Source of the DNA: Bradyrhizobium sp. BTAi1
GTDB lineage: Bacteria > Pseudomonadota > Alphaproteobacteria > Rhizobiales > Xanthobacteraceae
Assembly (NCBI RefSeq): GCF_000015165.1
Contig: NC_009485.1
Span: 3,801,501 to 3,865,500, forward strand
DNA length: 64,000 bases
Direction: 5' to 3'
Below are positions 49,987-59,027 of the stretch, piece after piece. The position numbers and the translations under genes were made by a program. Positions within the stretch are counted from its first letter, which is position 1; each line of letters opens with the position of its first letter. The notes beneath the pieces are model-generated. The model was not told the DNA's origin and searched no databases. It was given only the letters and a program-made list of their open reading frames with translations.

Positions 49987-50190
49987 CTAAGACGCCGCGC
50001 CGGGCTTGGTTCCGCAGGTGTTGATGCCGAGCATCGCGTAGGGCGGGCACCAGCCGATGAGCGCCGTGCCGAGCGGGATCAGGCCGAGCAGGCCCCACAG
50101 CGTCTGCGGGCCGATGATGGTAAGGCTCAGGATCGCCAGTCCCACGATGATCCTGATCAGACGATCGATCTTGCCAATGTTCTGTGTCAT
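49987..50190 (-). CDS. DUF2892 small membrane protein
   Basis: A 67-residue protein of the DUF2892 (YgaP transmembrane-like) family: NIGKIDRLIRIIVGLAILSL, then one more helix and GWCPPYAMLGINTC with two cysteines. In other bacteria this unit is fused to rhodanese domains (YgaP) or stands beside persulfide dioxygenases, so it fits the sulfur context. I chose the ATG at 50190, with GGGAGCGCGAG upstream. The longer frame adds 12 charged residues. Confidence 0.82.
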   Translation of the reverse strand: MTQNIGKIDRLIRIIVGLAILSLTIIGPQTLWGLLGLIPLGTALIGWCPPYAMLGINTCGTKPGAAS

Positions 50191-50277
50191 CTCGCGCTCC
50201 CCTTTGGCTTGTGCCGGCAAATCCATAGAACGCTGCGTTGGAACGGTCTGTAACTAAGTCACCGAGCGGGCGGCTCT

Positions 50278-50952
50278 CTAGCCATGTCGGGCAAGCTGCG
50301 TGAGGGCCGATCCGTCGATGATTTCGACCGTGCCGCGAGCCACTCGCAGCCAGCCCCGCCGTGCGAATTCACTGAGTTGCCGGCTGATGACCTCGCGCGC
50401 ACTGCCGAGCTCGTTCGCGAGATCCTGGTGCGTTGCCGCGATGTGCTGCCTCGATACGGCGAGTTCGAGGAGCTTCTGGGCCAGCCGCACGTCGATCCGC
50501 TGGAACGCGACCTCCTCGATGAGGCGGAAGAGGTTGGTGACGCGGCGGCTGAACGCGGTGAAGACGAACTGGCGGAATTCGCGCGAGCTGGCGATCAGCC
50601 GGTCGAACAGCGCGCGGGGCATGGCCACGGCACGAATCCGCGTCTCCGCGATGCCCTCGGCCTGATAGTCTTCGTAACCCAGCAGGCAGGCAGTGGTCAG
50701 CGCGCAGCTTTCGCCAGCCTGCACGCGGTAAAGCACGATCTCGCGGCCGGATTCCGAGGTCTGTTGCACGCGAATGGTGCCGTCCAGCAGCAGCAGGAAG
50801 GAGTCCGGCGCCTGACCGGGGCCGAAGATGCGGCTGCCCTCGGGCAGCTCGACGATCAGGCTGGCGTCGCGCAGCTGAACGAAGAGCTCGTTCGGCAGCT
50901 GTCGGAGCAGCGGAAATGCGTGGGTCCAATCCTGTGCGCCATCAATTTGCAT
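50278..50952 (-). CDS. Crp/Fnr-family regulator
   Basis: A 224-residue regulator: a cyclic-nucleotide-binding-like domain (about residues 15-125), a long dimerisation helix and a C-terminal helix-turn-helix (THQDLANELGSAREVISRQL, then SEFARRGWLRVARG). It has no N-terminal FNR-type cysteine cluster. Two cysteines occur in GESCALTTACLLGYEDYQAE, inside the sensory domain. They might sense thiol state, which is a guess. It is followed by the DUF2892 and persulfide-dioxygenase genes on the same strand and probably controls them. Confidence 0.85.
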   Translation of the reverse strand: MQIDGAQDWTHAFPLLRQLPNELFVQLRDASLIVELPEGSRIFGPGQAPDSFLLLLDGTIRVQQTSESGREIVLYRVQAGESCALTTACLLGYEDYQAEGIAETRIRAVAMPRALFDRLIASSREFRQFVFTAFSRRVTNLFRLIEEVAFQRIDVRLAQKLLELAVSRQHIAATHQDLANELGSAREVISRQLSEFARRGWLRVARGTVEIIDGSALTQLARHG

Positions 50953-51201
50953 CGTCGGATACGGCCATCATCGGTGCGTTGCCAAACGGAGATATGACGA
51001 ACAAATCCCTGGTGAGCTCCCGAAACCCTCCCCGTGAAGATCGATATCGTGAGCGCCGTCCCCGCCGGTTGAGCTATGTCAATGGATGGTCGGCTGAAAC
51101 GGCGAGGCTAAGCGCATCTCAGACAACAGCCGGGCCGGGTCGATGATGCCGAGCTTCGCCAGCACAAGGCGGTGCTTTCGCCCGCAACTTGCTCGACGCC
51201 A

Positions 51202-53364
51202 CTACGCTGCCTGCTCGGCCTCCAGCGGATTTTCGTCGACGCGCTTCTTGTTGATGAGATGCAGCAGCCGCGCTGCTGCCCGCGCATCGCACAGGGCGCG
51301 ATGATGATCGTCGAGCGCAATGCCGTAGATCGCACACAATTTTCCCAGCCCGTAGGATTTATGCCCGGGATAGCGCCGCCGCATTCCGACGCAGGTGCAC
51401 AATTTCGGGAAGCGGAAGCGCCGTTCGAGCCGTTCATACTCGTACGACAAAAACCCGTAATCGAAGTTCACATTGTGGGCGACGAAGATTCCGTCGCCCA
51501 TGAACGCGATGAAACTGTCGGCGATGTCGTGGAAAAAGGGGGCATCCCGGACCATCTGGTTGGTGATGCCGGTCAGCTCGACGATCTTTGCCGGGATCGG
51601 CCGCTGTGGATTGATCAGAGAGTGCCACTCCTCGACGATCTGATGGTTGCGGACCTTCACCGCCCCGATTTCGGTGATCCGATCACCGGACGACCAGGAG
51701 CCTGTGGTCTCGATGTCCACGACCACGTAGTCTTGCTCCGGGTCGAACCTGTAATCCACGCGACCGATCTCAGCAGGGATGCCGGCGTGCTCCAGCTGGC
51801 GTAGCCGGGTCAATTGATTGCGGCGGATGGCGTCGCCTTCGGCCTTGACCTCGACGAAAGACACTTTGCCGTCGCGCACATGCATCAGGTCGGGGAAGCC
51901 GTCCCGCATGCCGCGGAAGTCCTCGCACATCGCCCGCACAATCGCAGCCAGGCCGTCCGCATTGGCGCATGCGAGCAGGGCACGCAACGCACCCATCTGC
52001 ACGTGCTCCCAGGCAAAGATCCCGTTCGGCTGGCCCCATTTGGAAGCGATGGTGCGCAGAACGATCGGAAGCGCATCTCCAGCTCTGACCTGCGCGAGCG
52101 TGCTGTCGATCCGCGGGGCGAACCGGCGATGGAAGGTTCGGTCGCGCAGGCAATGCGGGATCCAATCGAAACCACTGCTGAGCTGGCCGGACTCGAAGAG
52201 CTCATCCCAGAACAACAATCCGAACAGTGTCAGCCAGAGCGTATTCTCCGCGAAATAGACTTCGCCGCCCTGACGTCTCAGCACGCCGGCAACGCCTGCT
52301 TCCGGATGACCGCGATGTGTGTCGTCGACGACGATTTGGCGCCCCGAGCGCAGCAATTCGGTACACAGGCCTGTCCGCCGCCCGCCGAACTTCCGAGCAT
52401 AGAAGTCCGTTGCGAAGAGATGCTCGTCGTCAGTTTCGGGATCGTCGATCATGTCCCGCAGCAGAGCTTCAGCGGCGTCCTTGTCGCCTTTGGCGTACAG
52501 CAACCGGACAAGGCGCTCGCGGCAGTCGGCCGACCGGCCGAAACGATAGAGCCGTTCGGCGAGACCTGTATCGCCGTGCTTCTCGAAAAACTGTCCGACC
52601 TGACACGCGGCGCGGGCCGCAAGGTCGGCGGCGTAATCGGTTGTCCGCGGCGGACCGTCCAGGATCTCCGCGACCGTCCGTTGGTCGATGTCGGCGGATT
52701 GCAGCTCGATGCGGTCCAGCACCTGGCTGTAATGAAAGCACGCACGCGCTTCGTCGGCGTCGGCGAAGCGAGAGCTGAACGACGTCTCCTTGTTGGTGCG
52801 GAGGACGCCGAGATCGCGCAGCGCGAAGTTCTTGAGACTATCGGCCGTCTTGCCGAAATAGAGATACAGCAGAAATTCGATAGACCGTGTGTTGTCGAGC
52901 GCTATGAAGCTTCCGGCGCCGCAATGCTTCGCGGCAAGATCGAAGGGGATTGCCGCGACGAAGAAGTCGGCCAGCGCCGGCTTCGACCAGGCCGTGCGGA
53001 CCTCGCGGCCAAATCCGGCCGCACGGGCACCGTCGAGGAGCGCCGTCTTCGGCAGGCTGAGCACGAAGGCGGAGTAGTCCTCGGCGCGAAGACCGCGCGC
53101 CTGGCCACAGTCGATCAAGTCCTGAGCCGCGGACTCGAGATCGGTGATCTCCTTGTACTTGAACAGCGCGCGATTGAAGATCGTCCCGCGCCTGTTGACC
53201 ATCCTGATCAAGAGACATTGCGCGTCCTTGGAGAGGCCGCGAAAGCGCTGCGTGAACGCATGATCTTCATCGGTGAGGATCTCGCCATACGTCGTCTCGA
53301 CGAACTGGAGCATTTCGACGAAATGGTCGAGGTAATAATAGACCGGCAGCGTGGGGAGCTTCAT
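51202..53364 (-). CDS. VRR-NUC nuclease fused to a DEDDh exonuclease
   Basis: A 720-residue two-nuclease protein. Residues 1-400 are helical, as in bacterial FAN1-like proteins. Residues about 430-530 form a VRR-NUC domain (WGQPNGIFAWEHVQMGALRA, then PDLMHVRDGKVSFVEVKAEG) with the PD-(D/E)-x-K catalytic set. Residues about 545-705 are a DnaQ-like 3'-5' exonuclease with all DEDDh residues: VVVDIETTG, FVAHNVNFD and DHHRALCDARAAARL. FAN1 VRR-NUC enzymes are structure-specific nucleases acting on interstrand crosslinks and flaps. A covalent proofreading-type exonuclease could trim the cut end. It stands alone, with no SOS box recognised. Confidence 0.85.
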   Translation of the reverse strand: MKLPTLPVYYYLDHFVEMLQFVETTYGEILTDEDHAFTQRFRGLSKDAQCLLIRMVNRRGTIFNRALFKYKEITDLESAAQDLIDCGQARGLRAEDYSAFVLSLPKTALLDGARAAGFGREVRTAWSKPALADFFVAAIPFDLAAKHCGAGSFIALDNTRSIEFLLYLYFGKTADSLKNFALRDLGVLRTNKETSFSSRFADADEARACFHYSQVLDRIELQSADIDQRTVAEILDGPPRTTDYAADLAARAACQVGQFFEKHGDTGLAERLYRFGRSADCRERLVRLLYAKGDKDAAEALLRDMIDDPETDDEHLFATDFYARKFGGRRTGLCTELLRSGRQIVVDDTHRGHPEAGVAGVLRRQGGEVYFAENTLWLTLFGLLFWDELFESGQLSSGFDWIPHCLRDRTFHRRFAPRIDSTLAQVRAGDALPIVLRTIASKWGQPNGIFAWEHVQMGALRALLACANADGLAAIVRAMCEDFRGMRDGFPDLMHVRDGKVSFVEVKAEGDAIRRNQLTRLRQLEHAGIPAEIGRVDYRFDPEQDYVVVDIETTGSWSSGDRITEIGAVKVRNHQIVEEWHSLINPQRPIPAKIVELTGITNQMVRDAPFFHDIADSFIAFMGDGIFVAHNVNFDYGFLSYEYERLERRFRFPKLCTCVGMRRRYPGHKSYGLGKLCAIYGIALDDHHRALCDARAAARLLHLINKKRVDENPLEAEQAA

Positions 53365-53599
53365 GTGAGGTGCGCCGGGCTCCTAACCATGCTGGTCAAC
53401 GAACCTGCTTTCCGCGAGCAGGCCAGTGGATTCGTTGTTCATTTTTTGTTCTGAATGCGCCCTTTGTCAAGGTGGAGCATCGACGGGAGGCTGCTCATCG
53501 TCGAGTTCGTACGCTTGGAGATCGTCACGGGGAGTCGTTCCGTCGCTGCGTCACGTCAGGAGCGGACCTCGAGCAACAACTGCGGACATTGCCGACGTG

Positions 53600-56455
53600 C
53601 TATCGGCCTAAACTGTCGAGGCTCGCCGCCAATTCCAAGTTCCGAAACGGCTTGGTCAGCCTCGGGAGATCAGGCGCTATGCCGACCGCCTCTGCATATC
53701 CCGACACGATCAGCACCTTCACGTTGGGACGTTCGGCCTGGATGCGCCGGGCCAGTTCTGTGCCGGACATTCCAGGCATCAGGTGATCCGTCACGACGAG
53801 ATCGGGGAACAGCCCGCCGTTGAGCAGCCGGAGCGCCTCTTCGGCCGAGCCCGCTTCGACAACTTCGTGCCCGAGTTCGATCAGCATCTCGGCGGTACTG
53901 AGCCGAACGAGGTCTTCGTCGTCGACGAGCAGCACGGTCCCGCGGCGAGCCGCAAGCGCCGGCGCTCGTTCGAGGGCAAGCGGCGTGCCCGTCTGCGCAT
54001 CTCCCTGCGGCAACCAGAGTTCGACGTTGGTGCCTACTCCCGGGGTGCTGTGGATGGTGAGGGCGCCACCCAACTGGGTGGCGAGGCCGTGCACCATGGA
54101 CAGGCCCAACCCCGTTCCCTTGCCGATACCCTTCGTCGAGAAAAAGGGTTCAATCGCGCGGGACAGCGTCACTTCGTCCATCCCGGTCCCACTATCCGCG
54201 ACTGAGAGATGGAGATAGGGGCCGGGTTTGAGGTTGGAGCGGTGTTGTCGGCCGATCGTTGCCGCCCGGACGGATATGCGTAGCGTCCCGCCGTCCGGCA
54301 TCGCATCGCGGGCATTCACCGCAAGGTTCAACACCGCCATCTCGAGTTGATTGGGGTCGGCCTTGGCTGGCGGCAGGTCACGTGCGGCATCGACGACGAC
54401 CTTGATCTGTGGTCCCGTGGTGCTCGCCACCAGCTCGCCCATGCCGGCAACGAGCAGACCGAGGTCGACCGCGACGGGCTGGAGCGGCTGTCGGCGGGCG
54501 AAGGCGAGCAAGCGCTGCACGAGCGTTTTTGCCCGATCTGCCGATTGCACCGCGCCGGCGATGAGCCGTTGCTCGCGCTCGCCGCCGACGCCCCTGCGCT
54601 GGAGCATATCGAGCGCTCCGACGATCGGGGTGAGCAGGTTGTTGAAGTCATGCGCGACGCCGCCGGTGAGCTGTCCCATCGCCTCCATTTTTCGGCTCTG
54701 ACGCAGCGCCTCGTCCTGCTCGCGTTCCCGGCTGACGTCGCGACCGACGGCATAGAAGCGGTCGCCTTCCGGCACCGCGGCCCAGGCGACCCAGATCGTG
54801 TTGTTGTCCGCCGTGATCAGGCGGTTTTCAAACCGCTGCAGCGGATCGCGCGTCTGCAGCGCCGCGATCACCTGACCCGCAGCAGCGAGGTCATCAGGAT
54901 GGATGACCGCCGCGAGCGGCTTGGCCAGAAGCTCCGCGCGTGAATAGCCCAGCAGTCTCTCCCAGGCCGGATTGATGGTCTTGAGGAAGCCGTCGAAGCC
55001 AACGACAGCGAAGAGGTCGTTGCTGAGGTCGTAGATCCGATTCCGCTCCCGTTCGCTTGCCTCGACCGCGGTCTGCAGATCGCCGGCCAGCTCACGCAGT
55101 CCTTCCTCGCGTCGACGCTCGCCCGTGACGTCGACATTCACCCCCACGAGGCGGGCCGGCCGGCCTTGGTCATCGAGCACGGCCGTCGCGCGCGAACGCA
55201 CCCAGCGCTGCTCGCCGGTCTGCTGGTGCTTGATCCTGAAGTCGATGCTGAACGCTTCGCCCTTCGCCGCCGCTTCTCTCGCAGTCCTGTCGGCCAGGTC
55301 ACGGTCATCCGGATGGAGAATACCAAGCCACGTGTCATAGGGCGTTCCCGCATGCTTGGCTGGATCGAGCCCCAGGATGTCGTACATTTCCGGCGACCAG
55401 CTGATCGCGCCAGTGACGAGGTCCCAATCCCACACGCCGATTCCGGCTGCCTGCTGTGCAAGCTTGAGCCGCGCTTCGCTGGCACTGAGCGCCGCCTCGG
55501 CGCGAACGCGTTCGGTGACATCATAGCCCTCGACGAACACCCCGGTGACGGCGCCATCGGCATCGCGAACCGGCTGGTAGACGAAGTCAACCAGCCGCTC
55601 AGTGATGGGGCCGCCCGGTGCAGCCTGCATCGCATAAGGAGCGCTCGAGAAAATGAGCGCTTCTCCGGTGCTGAACGCCTTGTTCAAGTGCTCGACGTAA
55701 CCCTGCGCGGCGGCGTCAGGAAGGGCCGCGGACACTGGTTTGCCAAGCACGTCACGGTGGCCGATCAGTTGCTGAAAGGCGGGGTTGGTGAGCGTGAAGC
55801 GATGCTCGGGCCCGCTCAACATGGCCATGAAGCCGGGCGCCTGCTCGAACATGCGCTGCAGCCGCTCGCGTTCCTCCAGGGAACGGCGTTCAGCAACGAC
55901 CTTCGCCGTCGTCTCGCTACACGCACAGAACATTCCTGCGACCTGACCCGCTTCGTTCCGCACTGGCGAATAGCTGAAGGTGAACCAGGTCTGCTCCTCG
56001 AATCCTTTGCGGTTCATGAGGAGCGGCAGGTCCTCGCGATAGGTGGCCTCGCCGGCCATTGCCGCTTCGATCAGCGGCGCGATATCTGGCCAAATCTCCG
56101 CCCAGATCTCGGAAAAGCGCTCGCCAAGCGCCTTCGGATGCTTGCCGCCGAGGATTTCGGCGTAGGAGTCGTTGTAAAGGAATCCCAGTTCGGTTCCCCA
56201 CGCAACGAACATCGGAAACTTGGAACCGAGCAGCAGGCCGACCACCGAGCGCAGGCTTTGAGGCCAGCCGTCCGGGGGACCCAGCGGAGAAGTCGACCAG
56301 TCGTGCGCGAGCATGAGGCGGCCCATCTGACCGCCGCCAGACAGGAAGTCGTATTGGGACGTCCGGTCTGCTCTATAGGCCACGCGAAGTCCCTTTGCTC
56401 GAACATCGATGTCGGATGAGCCGCAAACCGAAGCGTTCGTCACGGCTCGTCTCAT
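53600..56455 (-). CDS. Hybrid sensor histidine kinase with multiple PAS domains and a receiver
   Basis: A 951-residue cytoplasmic kinase without transmembrane segments. PAS-type domains fill residues about 50-575. HisKA follows with the phospho-His in LTGGVAHDFNNLLTPI (about 605). The HATPase has NLAVNARDAMPDGG, VADSGTGM and GTGLGLSMVHG (about 690-790). A C-terminal receiver domain has VLLVDDEDLVRLS, VVTDHLMPGMSG and LTKPF (about 830-945). The phospho-acceptor Asp is in VVTDHLMP. No partner response regulator is adjacent, so the signal output is unknown. The start is uncertain: family members begin close to QYDFLSGGGQMGRLM, so a GTG at 56383 or an ATG at 56326 may be the true start. Confidence 0.88.
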   Translation of the reverse strand: MRRAVTNASVCGSSDIDVRAKGLRVAYRADRTSQYDFLSGGGQMGRLMLAHDWSTSPLGPPDGWPQSLRSVVGLLLGSKFPMFVAWGTELGFLYNDSYAEILGGKHPKALGERFSEIWAEIWPDIAPLIEAAMAGEATYREDLPLLMNRKGFEEQTWFTFSYSPVRNEAGQVAGMFCACSETTAKVVAERRSLEERERLQRMFEQAPGFMAMLSGPEHRFTLTNPAFQQLIGHRDVLGKPVSAALPDAAAQGYVEHLNKAFSTGEALIFSSAPYAMQAAPGGPITERLVDFVYQPVRDADGAVTGVFVEGYDVTERVRAEAALSASEARLKLAQQAAGIGVWDWDLVTGAISWSPEMYDILGLDPAKHAGTPYDTWLGILHPDDRDLADRTAREAAAKGEAFSIDFRIKHQQTGEQRWVRSRATAVLDDQGRPARLVGVNVDVTGERRREEGLRELAGDLQTAVEASERERNRIYDLSNDLFAVVGFDGFLKTINPAWERLLGYSRAELLAKPLAAVIHPDDLAAAGQVIAALQTRDPLQRFENRLITADNNTIWVAWAAVPEGDRFYAVGRDVSREREQDEALRQSRKMEAMGQLTGGVAHDFNNLLTPIVGALDMLQRRGVGGEREQRLIAGAVQSADRAKTLVQRLLAFARRQPLQPVAVDLGLLVAGMGELVASTTGPQIKVVVDAARDLPPAKADPNQLEMAVLNLAVNARDAMPDGGTLRISVRAATIGRQHRSNLKPGPYLHLSVADSGTGMDEVTLSRAIEPFFSTKGIGKGTGLGLSMVHGLATQLGGALTIHSTPGVGTNVELWLPQGDAQTGTPLALERAPALAARRGTVLLVDDEDLVRLSTAEMLIELGHEVVEAGSAEEALRLLNGGLFPDLVVTDHLMPGMSGTELARRIQAERPNVKVLIVSGYAEAVGIAPDLPRLTKPFRNLELAASLDSLGR

Positions 56456-56639
56456 TGTCCAGCGAGTGCGGTGGCTTGAAAATTGGCATGATCCAGACTC
56501 ATGTCATTCATCTCGCCGGAGTGCAAATGACCAGAATGTGCATCGCGGACGAGCGGCTGGGATGTGGCCCTCCATGCGCCTCAAGGACTTCAAGCCAGGA
56601 CGTCAATTTGGTCCGAAGCGGGGGAACTCAGCTTCCAGA

Positions 56640-56915
56640 AAGTCAGCTCAGCCGCTGCGCAAGCCATCGCATTGCAGATTGTCCGAACACGGCCCCCCGG
56701 CGTAGCGAACACCAAGGCCGCGCCCACATTCCACATCAGGATCATCGCCGATGCATCACCGATATTCGAGAGCCAGGCGCAAACAGCTGGAGGCCGGCAG
56801 CAGCAGCCAGAGCCTTGAACGATCCGGCAGGCTGATATGAAAGGCGGCGACCGCCGCGAGGACGCCCGTCGCGAGCGCCGCAGCCATGCTGGTCGCAAAG
56901 GCAGGGTTCACGCCT
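56640..56915 (-). pseudogene. Remnant of an NrsF-type (DUF1109) anti-sigma factor gene
   Basis: One frame gives MAAALATGVLAAVAAFHISL, then PDRSRLWLLLPASSC, which resembles the middle of NrsF proteins. A second frame gives LWLSNIG joined directly to DASAMILMWNVGAALVFAT, which belongs to the last helix of the same family. The segment between LWLSNIG and the last helix (about 60 residues) is missing, and there is a frame change near 56775. The N-terminus is also missing. I read this as a gene destroyed by an internal deletion. No ECF sigma factor partner is nearby. Confidence 0.6.
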
Positions 56916-57513
56916 TCTGCTCTGACGTCGCCAACCCGCGCAGGACTTGTGCGATGACGGCAAGGACATTGTCCGTCGGCTCGCCCTCGGCGACATCTAT
57001 AGCGGCGCGCTCGAACATGGCTGAGAGCAGCGAGGTGAGCGCCTCGATCGGCAGGCGGGGCAGGGTGCCCTCGGCGATCGCCTCTTCGAGGCCGGTCTTC
57101 AGGCTGGCGTCCCCGTTGCGGCCTTCGATCTCGCGGATCGTGTCGCGGCCCAGCACGGCTGGGCCTTCGATCAGGAGCAGCCGTGTGCGTCCCTGGGCCT
57201 GCATTGCCAGCACATACGCTTTGGCGCCAGCGAGCAGCCGCGCGCGCGCGGACAAGCCCGGCGTGTCGGCTGCTGCAATCGCCGCGGCGACGGCTTCCGA
57301 TTCAGCTTCGACCACGGCGCGGAAGATCGCCTGCTTGTCCGCAAAGTGGTGGTACAGCGCGCCGCGCGTGACGCCGGCTGCCTCGACGATGGACGGCGTG
57401 CTGGTCGCGGCATAGCCGTGGGTCACGAACAGCCGGCGCGCCTTGGCGACCAGCCGCGCCCGCATCTCGGCCGTCCGCTCGGGATTGCTGCGTCGAACCG
57501 ATTTTACTTGCAT
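56908..57513 (-). CDS. TetR-family repressor
   Basis: A 201-residue regulator. The N-terminal HTH has RARLVAKARRLFVTHGYAAT, then VEAAGVTRGALYHHFADKQA, followed by a helical ligand domain. I chose the ATG at 57513. The longer frame starts inside the operator region and adds 23 residues. It is divergent from a VOC-family gene, and the 67-bp region between them holds a perfect 6-bp inverted repeat (57538-57558) that is probably its operator, so it likely represses both genes. Confidence 0.87.
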   Translation of the reverse strand: MQVKSVRRSNPERTAEMRARLVAKARRLFVTHGYAATSTPSIVEAAGVTRGALYHHFADKQAIFRAVVEAESEAVAAAIAAADTPGLSARARLLAGAKAYVLAMQAQGRTRLLLIEGPAVLGRDTIREIEGRNGDASLKTGLEEAIAEGTLPRLPIEALTSLLSAMFERAAIDVAEGEPTDNVLAVIAQVLRGLATSEQKA

Positions 57514-57537
57514 GCAGGCTGCCTGTTTGTTAAATAA

Positions 57538-57558
57538 AGATACAGGCAGAATGTATCT
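57538..57558. promoter_or_regulatory. Likely TetR operator
   Basis: AGATAC-N9-GTATCT, a perfect 6-bp inverted repeat midway between the divergent tetR and VOC genes. Size and position suit a TetR dimer. Confidence 0.65.
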
Positions 57559-57580
57559 ATATTTGAGGGAGAAGGGAAGC

Positions 57581-58006
57581 ATGAAGATTACCAGCTATTA
57601 CCCCGTCCTCATGGCTGACGACGTCGCCACCACTGCGGCGTTCTATGTCCGGCACTTGGCGTTTCAACCGCTGTTCGAGGCCGATTGGTACGTCCACCTG
57701 CAGTCCACGCGCGACCCCGCCGTCAATCTCGCGATCCTGAGGGGGGATCACGAGACGATCCCCGCCGCCGGTCGCGGACGGGCCTCGGGCCTGCTGCTGA
57801 ATTTCGAGGTCGACGACGTCGACACGATGCATGCCGAGGCGGTCGCGGCGGGATTGCCGATCCTGCTGCCGCTGCGCGACGAGGAGTTCGGCCAGCGGCA
57901 TTTCATCACCCAGGATCCCAACGGCGTGCTGATCGATGTCATCAAGCCGATTCCGCCGAGCGCTGCGTTTGCTGCTCAATATGCGCCCGACGCGCGACCG
58001 CAGTGA
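57581..58006 (+). CDS. Glyoxalase/VOC-family protein
   Basis: A 141-residue vicinal-oxygen-chelate fold protein with two beta-alpha-beta modules: MKITSYYPVLMADDVATTAA, then FYVRHLAFQP; and LLNFEVDDVDTMHAEAVAAG, then FGQRHFITQDPNGVLIDVI. Members include glyoxalases, dioxygenases and antibiotic-binding proteins. Here the strand motif FITQDPNG is normal, but the metal-ligand set is not certain. AGGGAGAAGGGAAGC precedes the ATG at 57581. It is divergent from tetR, its likely regulator. Detoxification of a small electrophile is plausible but not shown. Confidence 0.82.
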   Translation: MKITSYYPVLMADDVATTAAFYVRHLAFQPLFEADWYVHLQSTRDPAVNLAILRGDHETIPAAGRGRASGLLLNFEVDDVDTMHAEAVAAGLPILLPLRDEEFGQRHFITQDPNGVLIDVIKPIPPSAAFAAQYAPDARPQ

Positions 58007-58299
58007 CGATGACGGTTGCGGTCAGTGGCATCGGTTGAGACGTTTGCAGCAACCAATGGAACGCCTGTGTGCTCAAACTCGGGTCTGTTCCCGCAGCGTC
58101 AGCAGAGCTGCAGTGACGGCCATCATGTCTTCGGGAAGCACCTGAACAATTAGCTGATCGTCGGGTAGGCGCGCGTTGCGATCCCAGGAATGAATGACGG
58201 CAGAGCGGGGACCCCGCGATCACGCGATGGAGCATGTCGCTGCTTATCGCGGGACAGGGGATCCTCCGCTGCTGCAAGTCGCTCGATGCCGGGCAGGAC
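58007..58299. other. Intergenic stretch without a recognised gene
   Basis: About 290 bp between the VOC gene and the convergent GNAT gene. Nothing recognised. Confidence 0.45.
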
Positions 58300-58818
58300 T
58301 CATGGTCCATTCCTCATGATCTTCTCGAGGCGGAAGAAGTCTGCATCCTCCGCCACGTCCTCGGGCGGCGGCCCGAGCGGGTCGCGATGGTGGGCATTGT
58401 AGTAGGCCACGATCTTGAACCCGCATTTGTTGACGTAGAAGTGGACGTTGCGTTTCTCCAGATAGGGCGTGTGGGTTTCCCAGATCCGGGTGGCCGGATA
58501 ATGCGCCTCGATGGCTCGCCATGCCGCGTGGCCGAGGCCGCACCCCTGGTGCCTGGGAGCGATGTAGAACAGGTCGAGCGCATTGCGCTGCGAGACGGGG
58601 TTGATCGACAAGACGGCGCCGCCGATGGCTTCCCCGTTCAGCAGGACGCGATGAGTCGCGCTCTCCGAGGCATTGACGGAGTCCTGAATGTCCGAATCGG
58701 AGGGAATGGGCAGGTCCCGGCTCGCGCCAGAGGCGTCGAGGATGGCGAAGGAGAACGCCTCCTGCAGCTCCCGCGCAAACTCCAGCACATCGATCTGTCC
58801 AGCCGGCGCGAGTGTCAC
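58300..58818 (-). CDS. GNAT-family N-acetyltransferase
   Basis: A 172-residue acetyltransferase-fold protein if read from the GTG at 58818 (LAPAGQIDVLEFARELQEAF), which is where I expect the family to begin. The frame is open further to an ATG at 58920. Acetyl-CoA-binding motif A is LDLFYIAPRHQGCGLGHAAW, with Gly-x-Gly-x-Gly replaced by GCGLGHA as in many GNATs. The motif near the C-terminus is FYVNKCGFKIVAYYNAHH. The substrate is unknown. It stands alone between convergent and divergent neighbours. Confidence 0.75.
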   Translation of the reverse strand: MTLAPAGQIDVLEFARELQEAFSFAILDASGASRDLPIPSDSDIQDSVNASESATHRVLLNGEAIGGAVLSINPVSQRNALDLFYIAPRHQGCGLGHAAWRAIEAHYPATRIWETHTPYLEKRNVHFYVNKCGFKIVAYYNAHHRDPLGPPPEDVAEDADFFRLEKIMRNGP

Positions 58819-59027
58819 GCCGCGCGCTCTGCTGTCCCTTGGCAAGGTTCGCCCCTTTGGCCCGATGACCCCAAACGCGGCGATATGGACAGCGCCAAGA
58901 TTACCGTCGTGTGACCCCATGGGGCCGACGGTCGATCATCGATGGCCGGAGATCGGTCGCCGAAGCGAACGACCCCGGCCATCGCAGGGGAGAGAGAGGG
59001 AGACGAACTCGATGCGTCAGAGGGCTC

